This document shows positions 46,681 to 56,415 of a stretch of DNA of 64,000 nucleotides, piece after piece. This DNA is from Thaumasiovibrio subtropicus (lineage in GTDB: Bacteria > Pseudomonadota > Gammaproteobacteria > Enterobacterales > Vibrionaceae). Location of the stretch: the NCBI RefSeq assembly GCF_019703835.1, contig NZ_AP023054.1, positions 1,488,001 to 1,552,000 of the forward strand, read 5' to 3'. Both the position numbers and the translations under genes were made by a program. Every line of letters starts with the position of its first letter. The first letter of the stretch is position 1. The notes under the pieces were generated by a model. The model was given only the letters and a program-made list of their open reading frames with translations, was not told the origin of the DNA and made no database searches.

Positions 46681-48585
46681 TTAAGCAATTTTAAACTTAG
46701 CGACCATCTTATCGAGGTCTTGATTGGCTTGAGCGAGTGACTGGGTCACCGAGACCGTCTGTTGGCCACTGGCCACGAGACTAGCGACAATGTCGCGAAT
46801 GGCGAGCATGTTTTGCGAAACTTCCGTGGTCACTGATGTTTGTTCATCGGTTGCCGTCGCGATATGACTGGTCAGCATGTCGATGTCAGCAACCGCGCCG
46901 CGCATGGCTGAGAGGCTTACTGACACTTCAGATGTTTTCTCGGCAGTCGTTTTGCACTGCTGTTTGGTGAGTTCCATGGCGTTGACAACGCTTTCTGTTC
47001 CATCGAGAAGTTTCGCCAACATGGCTGAAATATCGGTGGTGCTTTGTTGTGTGCGGGCGGCGAGAGCACGGACTTCATCGGCAACAACAGCGAACCCTCT
47101 CCCTTGTTCACCAGCTCGCGCAGCCTCAATCGCTGCATTGAGCGCTAATAGATTCGTTTGCTCGGAAATCTCTTCGATGACATTCAGTACATCGCTGATT
47201 TGGTTGGCATCGGTGTTCATGACTTGGATACGATCCGACATCATTTCGACATCAGCGACCAGTGACGAGACGGTTGAAACAGCATTACTGACAATCTCTT
47301 CGGAGGTTTGTGCTTCGCTATTGGCTGATTCTGTATGCTGATTAGAAGTCGCGACATTTTCTGAAACAGATTTTGCTGATTCCGCCATTTCTGTTATCGC
47401 GGTAACGACCTGTTCAGTTTCCCCTTGATGGGATTTAAGCATTTTTTCGTTATCAACTGCAGTATCGGAGAGTTGATCAACGTCGGTGTGGATATGGCGG
47501 CTAGCCTCCGCGACATGCTGCATCATCTCTTGCAAGTCGGCGATGAATCGATTGAACCCTTGACTGATTTGTGCCAAATCATCATGACCATTGGCATCGA
47601 GCCGACGGGTGAGATCACCTTTACCTGAGGAGAGGTCAATCACCGCTTCTTTCAAGCGAATTAGGGGGCGATAAGCGTTGTGGATAACACTGTAAACGGC
47701 TGCCAGACTAACACAAAGTAACCCTAGCCCAACCCCGGCGCTGTACTTGATCGCTGACCAGACGGGTGTCATGGCCGTCTCTTTATCAATGAAGACCATC
47801 AGGGTCCAAAACATGTCGGCACTCAATTGGATACGTTTGTGGTAGCCATCAAAGTCGATACCCAAATACGGGAATGAAATCAAACCTGATTCGTTTTGTT
47901 TAAACGACGCTTCAATGGGTGCAAAGACCGGACTGATTTGCGCAGGGGTGCGACCTATATCGGAAGGGTCATCGCTGGCAAAAAGAACATGATTGTGGTC
48001 AGCGAGTACAGCGGCACCACCAGCAAAACGCATGTTATTAACTTGCTCAATCACATCTGTCAACAACACATCACCGACCAAAACACCAGTAAACTGGCCA
48101 TTTTCAATCAGAGGCGCAGCAATACTGATCACCTGAGAGCCAGATACAATATCATTATATATTTCACTGATTTGGGTGCGATTATCAACTTTTACTGCGC
48201 GGTACCACGGCCTGGTACGCAGATTGGTTGTGAGGGTTGTTTGACCACTTGCGAGTGAAACGTATTGCTCACCGTTTTCATAGACAACAGCCACATTCGA
48301 TAACTGTGTGGTGGTTTGGAGTAGATCAATACGTAGTTGATTTTCAGCGCTAGATAATGTCTGCGAAAACTGCTTGCTGGCAGCATCAACGGCGAAGTAG
48401 TTGCTCTGCATCCAAGCTTGGATTTCATTGACATGATACTCGAGTTTATTCGCAGTCGACTGGGTTAGTCCTTGTACCATTTTTTCACGCATGATGGAGG
48501 CATTGACGATCATGAGGGTGATCAACGCGAGCGATATCAATAAACCCACGCACAGATAAATTCTAGCTTTAAAACCCAGATTCAT
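46681..48585 (-). CDS. Methyl-accepting chemotaxis protein (Cache-type)
   Basis: A 634-residue chemoreceptor. Helix at about 8-28, periplasmic double-Cache domain (about 35-275, with [35 protein letters not shown]), second helix near 280-300, HAMP, then a signalling domain with hairpin tip [39 protein letters not shown]. Cache domains of this kind usually bind amino acids or small carboxylates. It signals to the CheA/CheW array. It has no pentapeptide tether at the C-terminus (ends KFKIA). Monocistronic. Confidence 0.95.
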   Translation of the reverse strand: MNLGFKARIYLCVGLLISLALITLMIVNASIMREKMVQGLTQSTANKLEYHVNEIQAWMQSNYFAVDAASKQFSQTLSSAENQLRIDLLQTTTQLSNVAVVYENGEQYVSLASGQTTLTTNLRTRPWYRAVKVDNRTQISEIYNDIVSGSQVISIAAPLIENGQFTGVLVGDVLLTDVIEQVNNMRFAGGAAVLADHNHVLFASDDPSDIGRTPAQISPVFAPIEASFKQNESGLISFPYLGIDFDGYHKRIQLSADMFWTLMVFIDKETAMTPVWSAIKYSAGVGLGLLCVSLAAVYSVIHNAYRPLIRLKEAVIDLSSGKGDLTRRLDANGHDDLAQISQGFNRFIADLQEMMQHVAEASRHIHTDVDQLSDTAVDNEKMLKSHQGETEQVVTAITEMAESAKSVSENVATSNQHTESANSEAQTSEEIVSNAVSTVSSLVADVEMMSDRIQVMNTDANQISDVLNVIEEISEQTNLLALNAAIEAARAGEQGRGFAVVADEVRALAARTQQSTTDISAMLAKLLDGTESVVNAMELTKQQCKTTAEKTSEVSVSLSAMRGAVADIDMLTSHIATATDEQTSVTTEVSQNMLAIRDIVASLVASGQQTVSVTQSLAQANQDLDKMVAKFKIA

Positions 48586-48960
48586 AGTGACCTCTTCCTA
48601 CTTGTTCTACCCAGCCAACAGTACCTAGCGATGTCTCGGTTTGAATTGTGGATTTTTCTAGTCAAACCGCTATTTAAAAGTGGTCAAGGTATTCCTATTT
48701 ATCAAGACCAAGCTGGTGAGGTATACAGGCAGTTTTGTGCTGGCGGGGAAATGATAAGTTTTGTTAAAACAGCTGGTTGTTTCGTGATATGGCTCTTTTT
48801 TAAAATGTGCTACTTGTTCAAAGAATTAATATTTATGTGACCTGAATCACCCTGGGTGTCTTTCGCTGGCAAGGATTGGCTGCAGTTGTATACAGATTCT
48901 AACAATTAATTACTCAGTCTGAACGGTTTTAACTCAACGATTGCGTTAATCTATTTCCAA
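48586..48960. other. Intergenic region, no gene accepted
   Basis: Between the divergent chemoreceptor and TetR genes. A short frame at 48631-48840 starts with MSRFELWIFLVKP, but it has no ribosome site or family resemblance and I reject it. No repeat copy is present. Confidence 0.35.
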
Positions 48961-48965
48961 TACAT

Positions 48966-48978
48966 ACCGACGGTCGGT
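48966..48978. promoter_or_regulatory. TetR-type operator palindrome
   Basis: ACCGAC-G-GTCGGT, a perfect 13-base palindrome, lies 16 bases before the TetR start codon, in the position and style of a TetR-family self-repression site that would also control the downstream operon. Confidence 0.7.
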
Positions 48979-48993
48979 TTGAAATGGGTAGTC

Positions 48994-49680
48994 ATGACAG
49001 AAAGTAAACGTGTTAAAAAAAGCGCCGAGGAAAGAAAGCAAGAACTCGTTCAAGCAGCAATGGGGCTGTTTTTTAGTCGAGGTTATGCAGAGACATCAGT
49101 GAATGACATCATTCAGAGCGTTGGTGTCTCAAAAGGGGCCTTCTATCATCACTTTGAGAGCAAGCAAGCTGTCCTTGAAGCCTTAGTGGATGGAATGATT
49201 GCGCAGTATCATGCGCTATTGGTCCCGGTCATGGCGGATAAAAGTTTAGGGACCTTTGGATTGTGGAAAGCGTTGCTAGAGACAACACACCGGATGGATT
49301 TGAAGCAAAAAGAGAGCATCAAGCTATTTGCACAAGTCATGCATAAAGAGGAAAACGTACTCCTTGCCAAAAAGATTGTTGCTAAGAGTGCCGCAGCGTT
49401 TAACCCATACCTCACAGAGTTTATTCAACGAGGGATTGATGAAGGGCATTTTGATGTTGAGTTTCTGCAAGAGAGCGCTGCGATTGTTATCGCGATACTC
49501 AATGCTTTCAATGAAGACTTTCTTTTTTACCTTTGCCAAGAAGGGAACAACACGCTCGTTATTGAAAACATAAAAAGGAAAGTGGATGCAAGCCAGAAGG
49601 CGATTGAGCGTGTCCTCGACGCGCCGAAGGGCAGTTTGCCTCTCGTTGATCTAAATCTACTTGATGTTTGGTTTGAGTAA
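48994..49680 (+). CDS. TetR-family transcriptional regulator
   Basis: A 228-residue regulator. The N-terminal helix-turn-helix is RKQELVQAAMGLFFSRGYAETSVNDIIQSVGVSKGAFYHHFESKQAVLEAL, the remainder a variable ligand-binding helical domain. It sits 27 bases upstream of the LolA-like gene in the same direction, and an ACCGAC/GTCGGT palindrome precedes it, so it most likely represses its own operon, including the envelope transporter genes. Effector unknown. A slightly earlier in-frame start at 48979 would overlap the operator. Confidence 0.92.
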   Translation: MTESKRVKKSAEERKQELVQAAMGLFFSRGYAETSVNDIIQSVGVSKGAFYHHFESKQAVLEALVDGMIAQYHALLVPVMADKSLGTFGLWKALLETTHRMDLKQKESIKLFAQVMHKEENVLLAKKIVAKSAAAFNPYLTEFIQRGIDEGHFDVEFLQESAAIVIAILNAFNEDFLFYLCQEGNNTLVIENIKRKVDASQKAIERVLDAPKGSLPLVDLNLLDVWFE

Positions 49681-49707
49681 TGGATATCCATCAGTTTGGA
49701 GAGAGAG

Positions 49708-50487
49708 ATGTTTAGAGTTAGATACCGTGTTAAGCGAGTTCTCGTATCGATGTTTGTATTGACTTGCCTTACTGCAAACGCCCATGCCAATGAAGCATTA
49801 ACGGCCTTTGAGGTTGTTGAACGTTCTGACCAGCAGATGCGTGGTGAGTCCAGCTATACCGAGTCGACGATGAAGATTGTTCGCCCAACTTGGACACGTT
49901 CGATGAGCATGAAGAGTTGGACCAAAGGGCAAGATCTCTCTTTGGTGTTAATTACCGCGCCAGCTAAAGACAAAGGCAGTGCGTCGCTCAAGCGATACCG
50001 TGAAATGTGGAACTGGTTACCGAGTATTGAGCGTGTCGTGAAAATTGCCCCGTCTATGCTTGGGCAGTCTTGGATGGGTTCGGATTTTACCAATGACGAC
50101 TTAATCAATCAGTCATCCATCGTCGTGGACTATCACCATCAGATAGTGGAGAAAGAAGCGTTTGATGGGGAAGTAATGTATGTGATTGATGCATTTGCAA
50201 AAGAGGACGCGCCTGTGGTTTGGTCGCGCGTCAGGTTATGGATTTCAGAGAGCTCTTATTTGCAGCGTAAAGTTGCCTTTTATGATGAGTTTGATGAGCT
50301 GGTGAATACCATGAGCACCTATGACGTTCAGGAGATGGGCGGGCGATTGATTGCGACACGTATGGAGATGGTGCCAGCAGACAAGCCCGATCAAAAGACA
50401 GAGATGATCACCCATGCCGCGCAGTTTGATTTTGATATTAGCGATGATTTTTTCTCACAGCAACAGATGAAAGCACTGCGCGATTAA
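49708..50487 (+). CDS. LolA-like outer-membrane lipoprotein-sorting family protein
   Basis: A 259-residue periplasmic protein. Signal peptide ends near ANAHANEA. The body carries MWNWLPSIERVVKIAPSMLGQSWMGSDFTNDDLI, the hallmark of the LolA-like family (PF17131 type, GSDFT-EDL). Such proteins have an incomplete barrel that can carry a lipid-modified or hydrophobic molecule across the periplasm. The ATG at 49708 has GGAGAGAG upstream. It precedes two permeases, an ATPase and an outer-membrane barrel, so it is probably the periplasmic shuttle of that transporter. Confidence 0.88.
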   Translation: MFRVRYRVKRVLVSMFVLTCLTANAHANEALTAFEVVERSDQQMRGESSYTESTMKIVRPTWTRSMSMKSWTKGQDLSLVLITAPAKDKGSASLKRYREMWNWLPSIERVVKIAPSMLGQSWMGSDFTNDDLINQSSIVVDYHHQIVEKEAFDGEVMYVIDAFAKEDAPVVWSRVRLWISESSYLQRKVAFYDEFDELVNTMSTYDVQEMGGRLIATRMEMVPADKPDQKTEMITHAAQFDFDISDDFFSQQQMKALRD

Positions 50488-50510
50488 CTGTTTAGGGAAG
50501 GAGAGCGAGC

Positions 50511-51743
50511 ATGTTATGCAAACTTGCTTGGCGAAATATATGGCGTCAAAAGCGTCGGACACTTTTGACGGCGGGTTCCATCGCGACAACACTTCTGCTT
50601 GTCCTGCTGATGCGTGGTCTGCAGGAAGGATCTTATAGCGCCAATATTGATAACTCGGCACGATTTCACACGGGATTGATTCAATTGCAGCATCCAGATT
50701 TTGCTGACAGTAATAGTATCGATGACCTTGTCAGTATGGATGACGCTTTCATCGCGCCGACGCTGCAAGAGGCGGCGGTGACACATCGGTTACCCCGTAT
50801 TGAATCATTTGCCTTGGCGGCTGCGGGAGAACGTTCAAAAGGTGCGATGATTTTTGGGATGACGCCGTCTTTAGAAATCGCCTACTCCGGTATTGACTCC
50901 CGTTTGATAGCGGGAACATTCATGCAAGATGATGATACAACCAGTGCGGTGGTAGGCGAAGGGCTTGCGCGGAGCTTTGGTCTTGAGGTTGGTGATGAGC
51001 TGGTGTTATACGGGCAAGGTTATCGCGGCCAAACGGCAGCGGGTCTTTACTCCATTGCTGGTATTGTTCGCTTCCCGATGCCGGAGATGGATAAACAGTT
51101 AGTCTACCTATCTTTACCCGCGGCACAGCAGCTTTTTAGTACAGAAGATCAGATCACTGCCTGGGTGCTGCATGTTGACACTGTGGCACAGGTTGCGGCG
51201 ATAACTCAACGGCTGCAAACCGTCTTTGGTGAACGTGTTAACGTGCGGGATTGGCAGTCTTTATCACCGCAGTTGGCGCAGCAAATGACGTTGGATAGGG
51301 TCGGGAATACGTTCGTCATGTCCTTGCTTTACGGCATTGTCGGATTTGGACTATTCGCGACGCTGATAATGATGACCCTTGAACGACAACGTGAGTTTGC
51401 AGTTATGCTCGCAACCGGTATGGTTCGTTGCACGTTGTTGAGATTGTTAGTGCTTGAGTCGAGCCTGATCGCCGCAATTGGCATGGGTGCTGGCGCCTTG
51501 CTTGCTCTCCCAATCTTAACTTGGCTCTATTTCAATCCTATCGAGTTTACAGGAGATAATGCCCAGATGATGCTCGAGATGGGTTGGGAGCCCATTGTCC
51601 CTGTGCATCTATCGTTTGGTTTGTTTGCGGAACAGATTTTCACCGTGAGTGTGCTTGTGGTTGTGTGTCTTCTCTATCCACTCTGGCGTGCCTACCGATT
51701 AGATGTGGTGAGTAGTTTGAAAGGAGGCGCGCATGCTCATTAA
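50511..51743 (+). CDS. FtsX/LolC-type ABC permease 1
   Basis: A 410-residue permease with one N-terminal helix (about 18-37), a large periplasmic domain and three C-terminal helices (about 270-292, 318-340, 377-397), the MacB/LolCE fold. It starts with MLCKLAWRNIWRQKRRTLL, typical of the type. It overlaps the next permease gene by 11 bases. Together the pair would form a LolCE-like heterodimer that extracts substrate from the membrane using the ATPase. Substrate unknown. Confidence 0.9.
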   Translation: MLCKLAWRNIWRQKRRTLLTAGSIATTLLLVLLMRGLQEGSYSANIDNSARFHTGLIQLQHPDFADSNSIDDLVSMDDAFIAPTLQEAAVTHRLPRIESFALAAAGERSKGAMIFGMTPSLEIAYSGIDSRLIAGTFMQDDDTTSAVVGEGLARSFGLEVGDELVLYGQGYRGQTAAGLYSIAGIVRFPMPEMDKQLVYLSLPAAQQLFSTEDQITAWVLHVDTVAQVAAITQRLQTVFGERVNVRDWQSLSPQLAQQMTLDRVGNTFVMSLLYGIVGFGLFATLIMMTLERQREFAVMLATGMVRCTLLRLLVLESSLIAAIGMGAGALLALPILTWLYFNPIEFTGDNAQMMLEMGWEPIVPVHLSFGLFAEQIFTVSVLVVVCLLYPLWRAYRLDVVSSLKGGAHAH

Positions 51744-52968
51744 ATTGGCGTGGCGTAATTTATGGCGTAATCGACTTCGCACTAGCATTATGCTTGGCGC
51801 GATGATCTTTGGCCTCGTGGGTGTGATGCTGATGGTGGGCTTTATGCAAGGCATGATTCACAGCATGGTGAACAATGCAATTGCCTTTCAAACGAGCCAT
51901 GTTCAACTGCATCACAAAGCGTATGTTGCCGACCCGACAATGTCAGACGTGCTGCCTGACTATCAAGAAGTCGAAGCGTGGTTAGAGAGTGACCCTCGGG
52001 TACTGGCATGGACACCAAGATTGCTGGCAAATGGCATGATCGCCTCAGCTCGCAGTGCTCGCGGAGTGAGAATTAATGGTGTCGACGCGCATCGAGAGGC
52101 CGAAGTGACCCCAGTGCATGGCCGCTTTGTAGAGGGGACATGGCTACCGGAAACGGGGCGTAACCCGATATTGATTTCTCAACTGTTGGCAAGTCGCTTG
52201 AAGCTTCGACTTGGTTCGAAAGTGGTGCTCACCTTTAGTGATGTGAGTGGAGAAGTCTCAGGGGCGGCGTTCCGTGTTGCGGGTTTGTTCACGACGCCCT
52301 CGAGTGGTTTCGATGAGTCGCAAGTGTTTGTGCGTCGTAGCGACTTGTTTGCCCTAACCGGATTGGCTGGTGAAGAGGGGCAAGTGGCTCATGAGATTGC
52401 GATTTTGCTCAATGACAGCGAGGAGAGCCGTACATTTGCTATCGAGCACCGCGAGAGGCAAGAGGGTACATCATTGCTTATTCGCGATTGGCAAACGATT
52501 CAGCCATTGTTGGCCTCGCTACTGTCGCAAACAGGCGTCAGCATGCTAGTGATGGTCGGTATTTTCATTGTGGCAATGATGTTTGGCATCATCAATATCA
52601 TGTTGATGTCGGTGTTCGAACGCACGCGTGAGTTTGGTGTGTTGATGGCCGTCGGCATGCAAAAACATCGCATCTTCAGCTTGATTGTACTTGAGACGAC
52701 ATTTTTGGGGGGCTTGGGGGTGGGTTTAGGGTTGTCTGTCAGTGCGTTAGTCAGCGCTTATCTCGCCAATCATGGCTTACCGCTTGGCGCGTTAGCGGAG
52801 GGGCTGGGTGCCTTTGGTGCCGATACGACCATCTACCCGCATGTGACCTTAGCTGATTATCGCCTAGTGACCTTCAGTGTGATCACTGCTGCAGCAATCG
52901 CTGCGATTTATCCCGCAAGGCTAGTCTTGAAACAGCGTCCCGTAGACGCGATGGCGGAGAAACATTAA
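51733..52968 (+). CDS. FtsX/LolE-type ABC permease 2
   Basis: A 411-residue paralogue of the previous permease with the same layout: N-terminal helix after MLIKLAWRNLWRNRLRTS, periplasmic domain, and C-terminal helices with FERTREFGVLMAVGMQKHRI (coupling region facing the ATPase). It overlaps the upstream gene by 11 bases and the ATPase start by one base (TAATG), so expression is tightly coupled. Confidence 0.9.
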   Translation: MLIKLAWRNLWRNRLRTSIMLGAMIFGLVGVMLMVGFMQGMIHSMVNNAIAFQTSHVQLHHKAYVADPTMSDVLPDYQEVEAWLESDPRVLAWTPRLLANGMIASARSARGVRINGVDAHREAEVTPVHGRFVEGTWLPETGRNPILISQLLASRLKLRLGSKVVLTFSDVSGEVSGAAFRVAGLFTTPSSGFDESQVFVRRSDLFALTGLAGEEGQVAHEIAILLNDSEESRTFAIEHRERQEGTSLLIRDWQTIQPLLASLLSQTGVSMLVMVGIFIVAMMFGIINIMLMSVFERTREFGVLMAVGMQKHRIFSLIVLETTFLGGLGVGLGLSVSALVSAYLANHGLPLGALAEGLGAFGADTTIYPHVTLADYRLVTFSVITAAAIAAIYPARLVLKQRPVDAMAEKH

Positions 52969-53651
52969 TGACGATTCAAATTTCTCAGTTAAGAAAAGTG
53001 TATAACCAAGAGACTGACTTTCCGGTACACGCGGTGCAGTCCTTAGATCTCTCAATTGAAAAAGGCGAGTTTGTTGCCATTATGGGCCCTTCTGGTTCCG
53101 GCAAAACGACCCTATTGAATATGCTTGGTGGGATTGATGTGCCCACAAGTGGTTCTGTCACCATTGATGATGTTGTACTGACTGAACTTGATGATAGGGC
53201 ATTGATTGCTTACCGCCGCGATAACATTGGCTTTATTTTCCAAGACTATAGTTTGCTACCTGTGCTTACTGCGAGAGAAAACGTTGAGTTTGTGATGCAG
53301 TTGCAAGGTCGACATGCTGCCGAGTGCCAAGAGCGCGCCAACACCTTGTTAGACCAAGTTGGATTGGCTGCTCAGAAAGATAAGCGGCCATCGAAGTTAT
53401 CTGGGGGGCAGCAGCAACGAGTGGCGGTCGCACGCGCATTGGCATCCAGACCGCGATTTGTCATGGCGGATGAACCGACTGCAAACCTTGATGCGCAAAG
53501 TACTTCTGAGTTACTCGATATAATGCAGCAGCTTAATGAGAAGGAGCAAACCACATTTATCTTCTCTACTCATGATCCGCGTGTCATTAAGCGTGCGAAG
53601 CGTGTCATTGTGTTTGAACATGGATGCTTAAAAGAGGATAGAAGGCAGTGA
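52968..53651 (+). CDS. LolD/MacB-type ABC ATPase
   Basis: A 227-residue ATPase with Walker A GPSGSGKTT, Q-loop FQDYSLLPVLTARENVEF, signature LSGGQQQR and Walker B RFVMADEPTANLD. It belongs to the LolD/MacB/FtsE class, which works on FtsX-type permeases by mechanotransmission. It overlaps both neighbours (1 base upstream, 4 bases downstream). It is a duplicate-type system rather than the essential lolCDE, because it has its own LolA-like and outer-membrane partners. Confidence 0.93.
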   Translation: MTIQISQLRKVYNQETDFPVHAVQSLDLSIEKGEFVAIMGPSGSGKTTLLNMLGGIDVPTSGSVTIDDVVLTELDDRALIAYRRDNIGFIFQDYSLLPVLTARENVEFVMQLQGRHAAECQERANTLLDQVGLAAQKDKRPSKLSGGQQQRVAVARALASRPRFVMADEPTANLDAQSTSELLDIMQQLNEKEQTTFIFSTHDPRVIKRAKRVIVFEHGCLKEDRRQ

Positions 53652-54832
53652 CATCGGCTCGACACGGTTACAGCTTCCTCCTCGTGTTGCTGTGTGGACT
53701 AAGTAGTACAAATATCGCAGCCGCTATCCCCGGTCTGGAACCAGAAAAAGCGTGGGATTTCGACGGCTATGTGACGGCGATGCACACCTTGTCAGAGCAG
53801 AAACAGCGTCAACGTCAGCAGGATAATATGATTCACCATCGTTTGAACGTTGAGTATCGGTCAGAGGTGAACTGGCGATTTAACCTCGGCATGCGGAATC
53901 GACTACTCTGGGGAGATAGCTTTGATACCCCTGACTTTGCGAAACAGTTCAATGTTGATGGTGGTTACTTTGACCTGACAACAAATTGGATCGAGGACGA
54001 TAATCGAGTACTAAATAGCCAACTCGATCGTTTGAATATCACCTGGCATCAAGAAGATTGGCAAGCACGGGCAGGGCGGTTTCGTATTAACTGGGCCATG
54101 GCGACATTATGGAATCCTAACGACTGGTTCAATGCTTATTCGATTTATGATTTTGACTATCAAGAGCGTGCCGGTAGTGACGCGGTGATGCTATCAAAGA
54201 AACTGGGTTTTGCCAGCGGTGTTGAAGGGGTATTCAGCCCTGCGAAGAAGAGTGAGCTAGATCGCTATGCCGTAAGGTATTTGGGCAACAATCGGGGCTG
54301 GGATTGGCAGGTTCTGATAGGTAAAACGGGCTTAGATCATGCTTTAGGCGCTGGGTTTGCGGGGGATGTAAAAGGCGCGGGATTTCGAGGTGAAATAAGC
54401 CATTTTTCGCCGACCCGTGATGAATGGCAGGGGGTGTCAATGACGGAAAGTACCGTTGCAACATTGGAAGTTGATTACAGTTTAGGTGGGCGTCGAAACT
54501 GGGTGACGCGAACAGCCCTGCTGTATATTTCCCACCCGATGGCGGTACAAACCCAGCAGACAACGCTGCCATTGACCGCGAGAACACTGAGCTTTACCCG
54601 TTGGACTGCTTATGCGGATCTGGGATTTGACCTGAACCCGTTGAGTCGCGTTACCACGTCAGTAACATATTATGATGATGGGTCTTATTATGTCGGTTTA
54701 AATGGTCACTATTCGCTCTCAGAAAACTGGACCTCCAGCGTGGTGTTACAGCACTTTGATGGTGACGATGATTCAGCATTTGGGCAAACAGCGAACACGT
54801 CAGTGCATTTTCAAATTAAGTGGAGCTATTAA
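53648..54832 (+). CDS. Outer-membrane beta-barrel protein of the LolA-like transport operon
   Basis: A 394-residue exported protein. Signal peptide about 1-26 (ending NIAAA), then alternating amphipathic strands throughout (RFNLGMRNRLLWGD, WQARAGRFRINW, YAVRYLGNNRGWDWQVLIG) and a C-terminal strand VHFQIKWSY ending in an aromatic residue, as outer-membrane barrels do. The GTG at 53648 overlaps the ATPase stop (GTGA). Family not recognised. In context it may accept the molecule delivered by the LolA-like carrier or act as its outer-membrane exit. Confidence 0.8.
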   Translation: MTSARHGYSFLLVLLCGLSSTNIAAAIPGLEPEKAWDFDGYVTAMHTLSEQKQRQRQQDNMIHHRLNVEYRSEVNWRFNLGMRNRLLWGDSFDTPDFAKQFNVDGGYFDLTTNWIEDDNRVLNSQLDRLNITWHQEDWQARAGRFRINWAMATLWNPNDWFNAYSIYDFDYQERAGSDAVMLSKKLGFASGVEGVFSPAKKSELDRYAVRYLGNNRGWDWQVLIGKTGLDHALGAGFAGDVKGAGFRGEISHFSPTRDEWQGVSMTESTVATLEVDYSLGGRRNWVTRTALLYISHPMAVQTQQTTLPLTARTLSFTRWTAYADLGFDLNPLSRVTTSVTYYDDGSYYVGLNGHYSLSENWTSSVVLQHFDGDDDSAFGQTANTSVHFQIKWSY

Positions 54833-54906
54833 GCGTAAAACCATGGCGTTTGAGTATAATCAGGCCTTCACAGTTGGCTTGAATATCGTAGAAAAAGAGA
54901 TGGCTC

Positions 54907-55614
54907 ATGAGTGGTGAAATGTATAGTCGCTATGCAGGCGAGTATGATCAAGCAATACAAGACAATATTTATAACGCGCTATTAGAGCGCCCTTCGCTGC
55001 AAGCGCTGTTAGGTTGTGTAAAGGATAAAAAGGTACTGGATCTCGGGTGTGGTTCTGGGATTTATATACAGTATTTGTTAGACAGCGGTGCGAAGCACGT
55101 GACAGGGATAGATTTATCTGAGTCTATGTTAGCTGTGGCGCGGACACGATTACCGGAATCGGTGCTGCTATATGCTCAAGATCTTTCCGTTGGTTTACCT
55201 CAGGAAGCGGATAGCCAGTACGATTGTGTAATTTGTCCGCTCGCGGTGCATTATCTGGAAGATTTGTCGCCAATAATGGTATCGATTGAAAGAGTGCTCA
55301 AACCGGGAGGGATCTTCGTTTTCTCTACCCATCACCCCTTGGTTGATTTTGAAGTTTCGCCTTCGGGGAACTACTTTTCTGTTGAGCGTATTGTCGAAGA
55401 GTGGGATACGATTGGCAAGCCCGTCGAGGTGCAGTTCTATCGTCGTTCACTGACAAGTCTTTTGCAATCTGTGTTTGAAGCAGGCATGTTGGTTTCAGGC
55501 CTCACTGAAGGTAAGCCAGCAGAGGCGATGAAAGAAGTAGACGAAGCACGTTATCGACATCTATCAACAAATCCAAACTTTATCTTTGTACGCTGTCTTA
55601 AACCGTTGGCTTAA
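54907..55614 (+). CDS. Class I SAM-dependent methyltransferase
   Basis: A 235-residue soluble enzyme with the SAM motif VLDLGCGSGIYIQYLLDSG, acidic motif II VTGIDLSESMLAVA, and CVICPLAVHYLEDLSPIMVSIERVLKPGGIFVFSTHHP. It resembles the UbiE/Tam-like small-molecule methyltransferases; substrate unknown. AGATGG precedes the ATG. It begins 74 bases after the barrel gene and may be the last member of that operon or separately transcribed. Confidence 0.88.
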   Translation: MSGEMYSRYAGEYDQAIQDNIYNALLERPSLQALLGCVKDKKVLDLGCGSGIYIQYLLDSGAKHVTGIDLSESMLAVARTRLPESVLLYAQDLSVGLPQEADSQYDCVICPLAVHYLEDLSPIMVSIERVLKPGGIFVFSTHHPLVDFEVSPSGNYFSVERIVEEWDTIGKPVEVQFYRRSLTSLLQSVFEAGMLVSGLTEGKPAEAMKEVDEARYRHLSTNPNFIFVRCLKPLA

Positions 55615-55618
55615 TTAT

Positions 55619-55648
55619 AAAAACGGCGCCTTTTGAGCGCCGTTTGTC
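55619..55648 (+). terminator. Terminator after the methyltransferase gene
   Basis: AAACGGCGC / GCGCCGTTT, a 9-bp stem with a 7-base loop, starts 6 bases after the stop codon. The T-run is short (GTTTGTCC), but the long stem makes termination likely. Confidence 0.7.
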
Positions 55649-55743
55649 CATGGAAAGTAGGCGAAAGCCTGCAACAACGTAGACCCGTTATCGCGTAACA
55701 CCCGTTGGAGCGCACAAACGGAAACCACTGTCGTCTTCAAGCG

Positions 55744-56415
55744 TTAAGGGTACATACCCTGCCCAAAGCGGTTGAAGACTCGCGCTAAACCTTGAGTGAA
55801 GATCATTGGATCTGTCATCACGATGAGACACAAGCAATCCTCAGTGGTTGTTTCTGGTGTATGTTTCACCTCACCATCGGTAACAAGGTAATCACCTGCT
55901 TGGTATTCACCGTCCTCGTCTTTAAAGCTGCCGTGCAAGATAAGCGTTGTTTCAAGCCCTTTATGGGTGTGTTGAGGTACTTTCACACCGGCTTTTATGT
56001 AAAGTAAGCTCATTTTATCGCTTTCATCAGTATCAAACGATGCGCTATAAACTCGTCCACCGTAATTCTTCCATGCTTGCAGCTTCGGCATGACATTGTG
56101 CAATGATTTCGGCACCGCAAACGATTTACCGTTAACTTCAATAGTGACTGGCTCCTCCGCGACAGCTTCTTGCGGCTTAGCAATTTGCTCTTGTGGCAAG
56201 GCAAGGATGGCGGCCAGCATATCGTCGTCACTGCTCGCTAACACCTCATCTGGCGCTGAAAACGCCTCTTCAGCTGCTGCTATTTCTAGCTCGGAGACGA
56301 TATCTTTACAATACTGGCTCGATTCAATATGGGTTGTGATTGAGAGCGCTTGAGGGCCGCTCAACTCGCCTTTGACGTATGCGTTCAATAAGGCGAGACT
56401 AGGATGACGCTTCAT
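55744..56415 (-). CDS. ChrR-like cupin anti-sigma factor with an altered zinc motif
   Basis: A 223-residue protein: an N-terminal anti-sigma domain (about 1-85) and a C-terminal cupin (about 90-205) with VPQHTHKGLETTLILHGSF and GEVKHTPE metal-site histidines. In ChrR the N-terminal zinc is held by His, then H-x3-C-x2-C. Here H4 and H29 are present and C36 matches the second Cys, but the first Cys is replaced by Ser33. It overlaps the sigma gene by 4 bases and would inhibit it. Singlet oxygen or organic hydroperoxides are the family's known signals; that role is inferred. Confidence 0.88.
   Translation of the reverse strand: MKRHPSLALLNAYVKGELSGPQALSITTHIESSQYCKDIVSELEIAAAEEAFSAPDEVLASSDDDMLAAILALPQEQIAKPQEAVAEEPVTIEVNGKSFAVPKSLHNVMPKLQAWKNYGGRVYSASFDTDESDKMSLLYIKAGVKVPQHTHKGLETTLILHGSFKDEDGEYQAGDYLVTDGEVKHTPETTTEDCLCLIVMTDPMIFTQGLARVFNRFGQGMYP

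Noticed and set aside
46877-47341. 154-codon open frame on the plus strand
   Set aside because: It lies antisense inside the chemoreceptor signalling domain, is Ser/Ala-rich without any motif, and has no ribosome site. A shadow of the conserved coding strand.
48631-48840. Possible 69-aa small gene between the chemoreceptor and TetR
   Set aside because: No Shine-Dalgarno, no promoter, odd composition and no recognised family.
48869-48890. Sigma-54 promoter (TGGCAAGGATTGGCTG)
   Set aside because: The spacing between the GG and GC elements is off by one, and no sigma-54-dependent context was seen.
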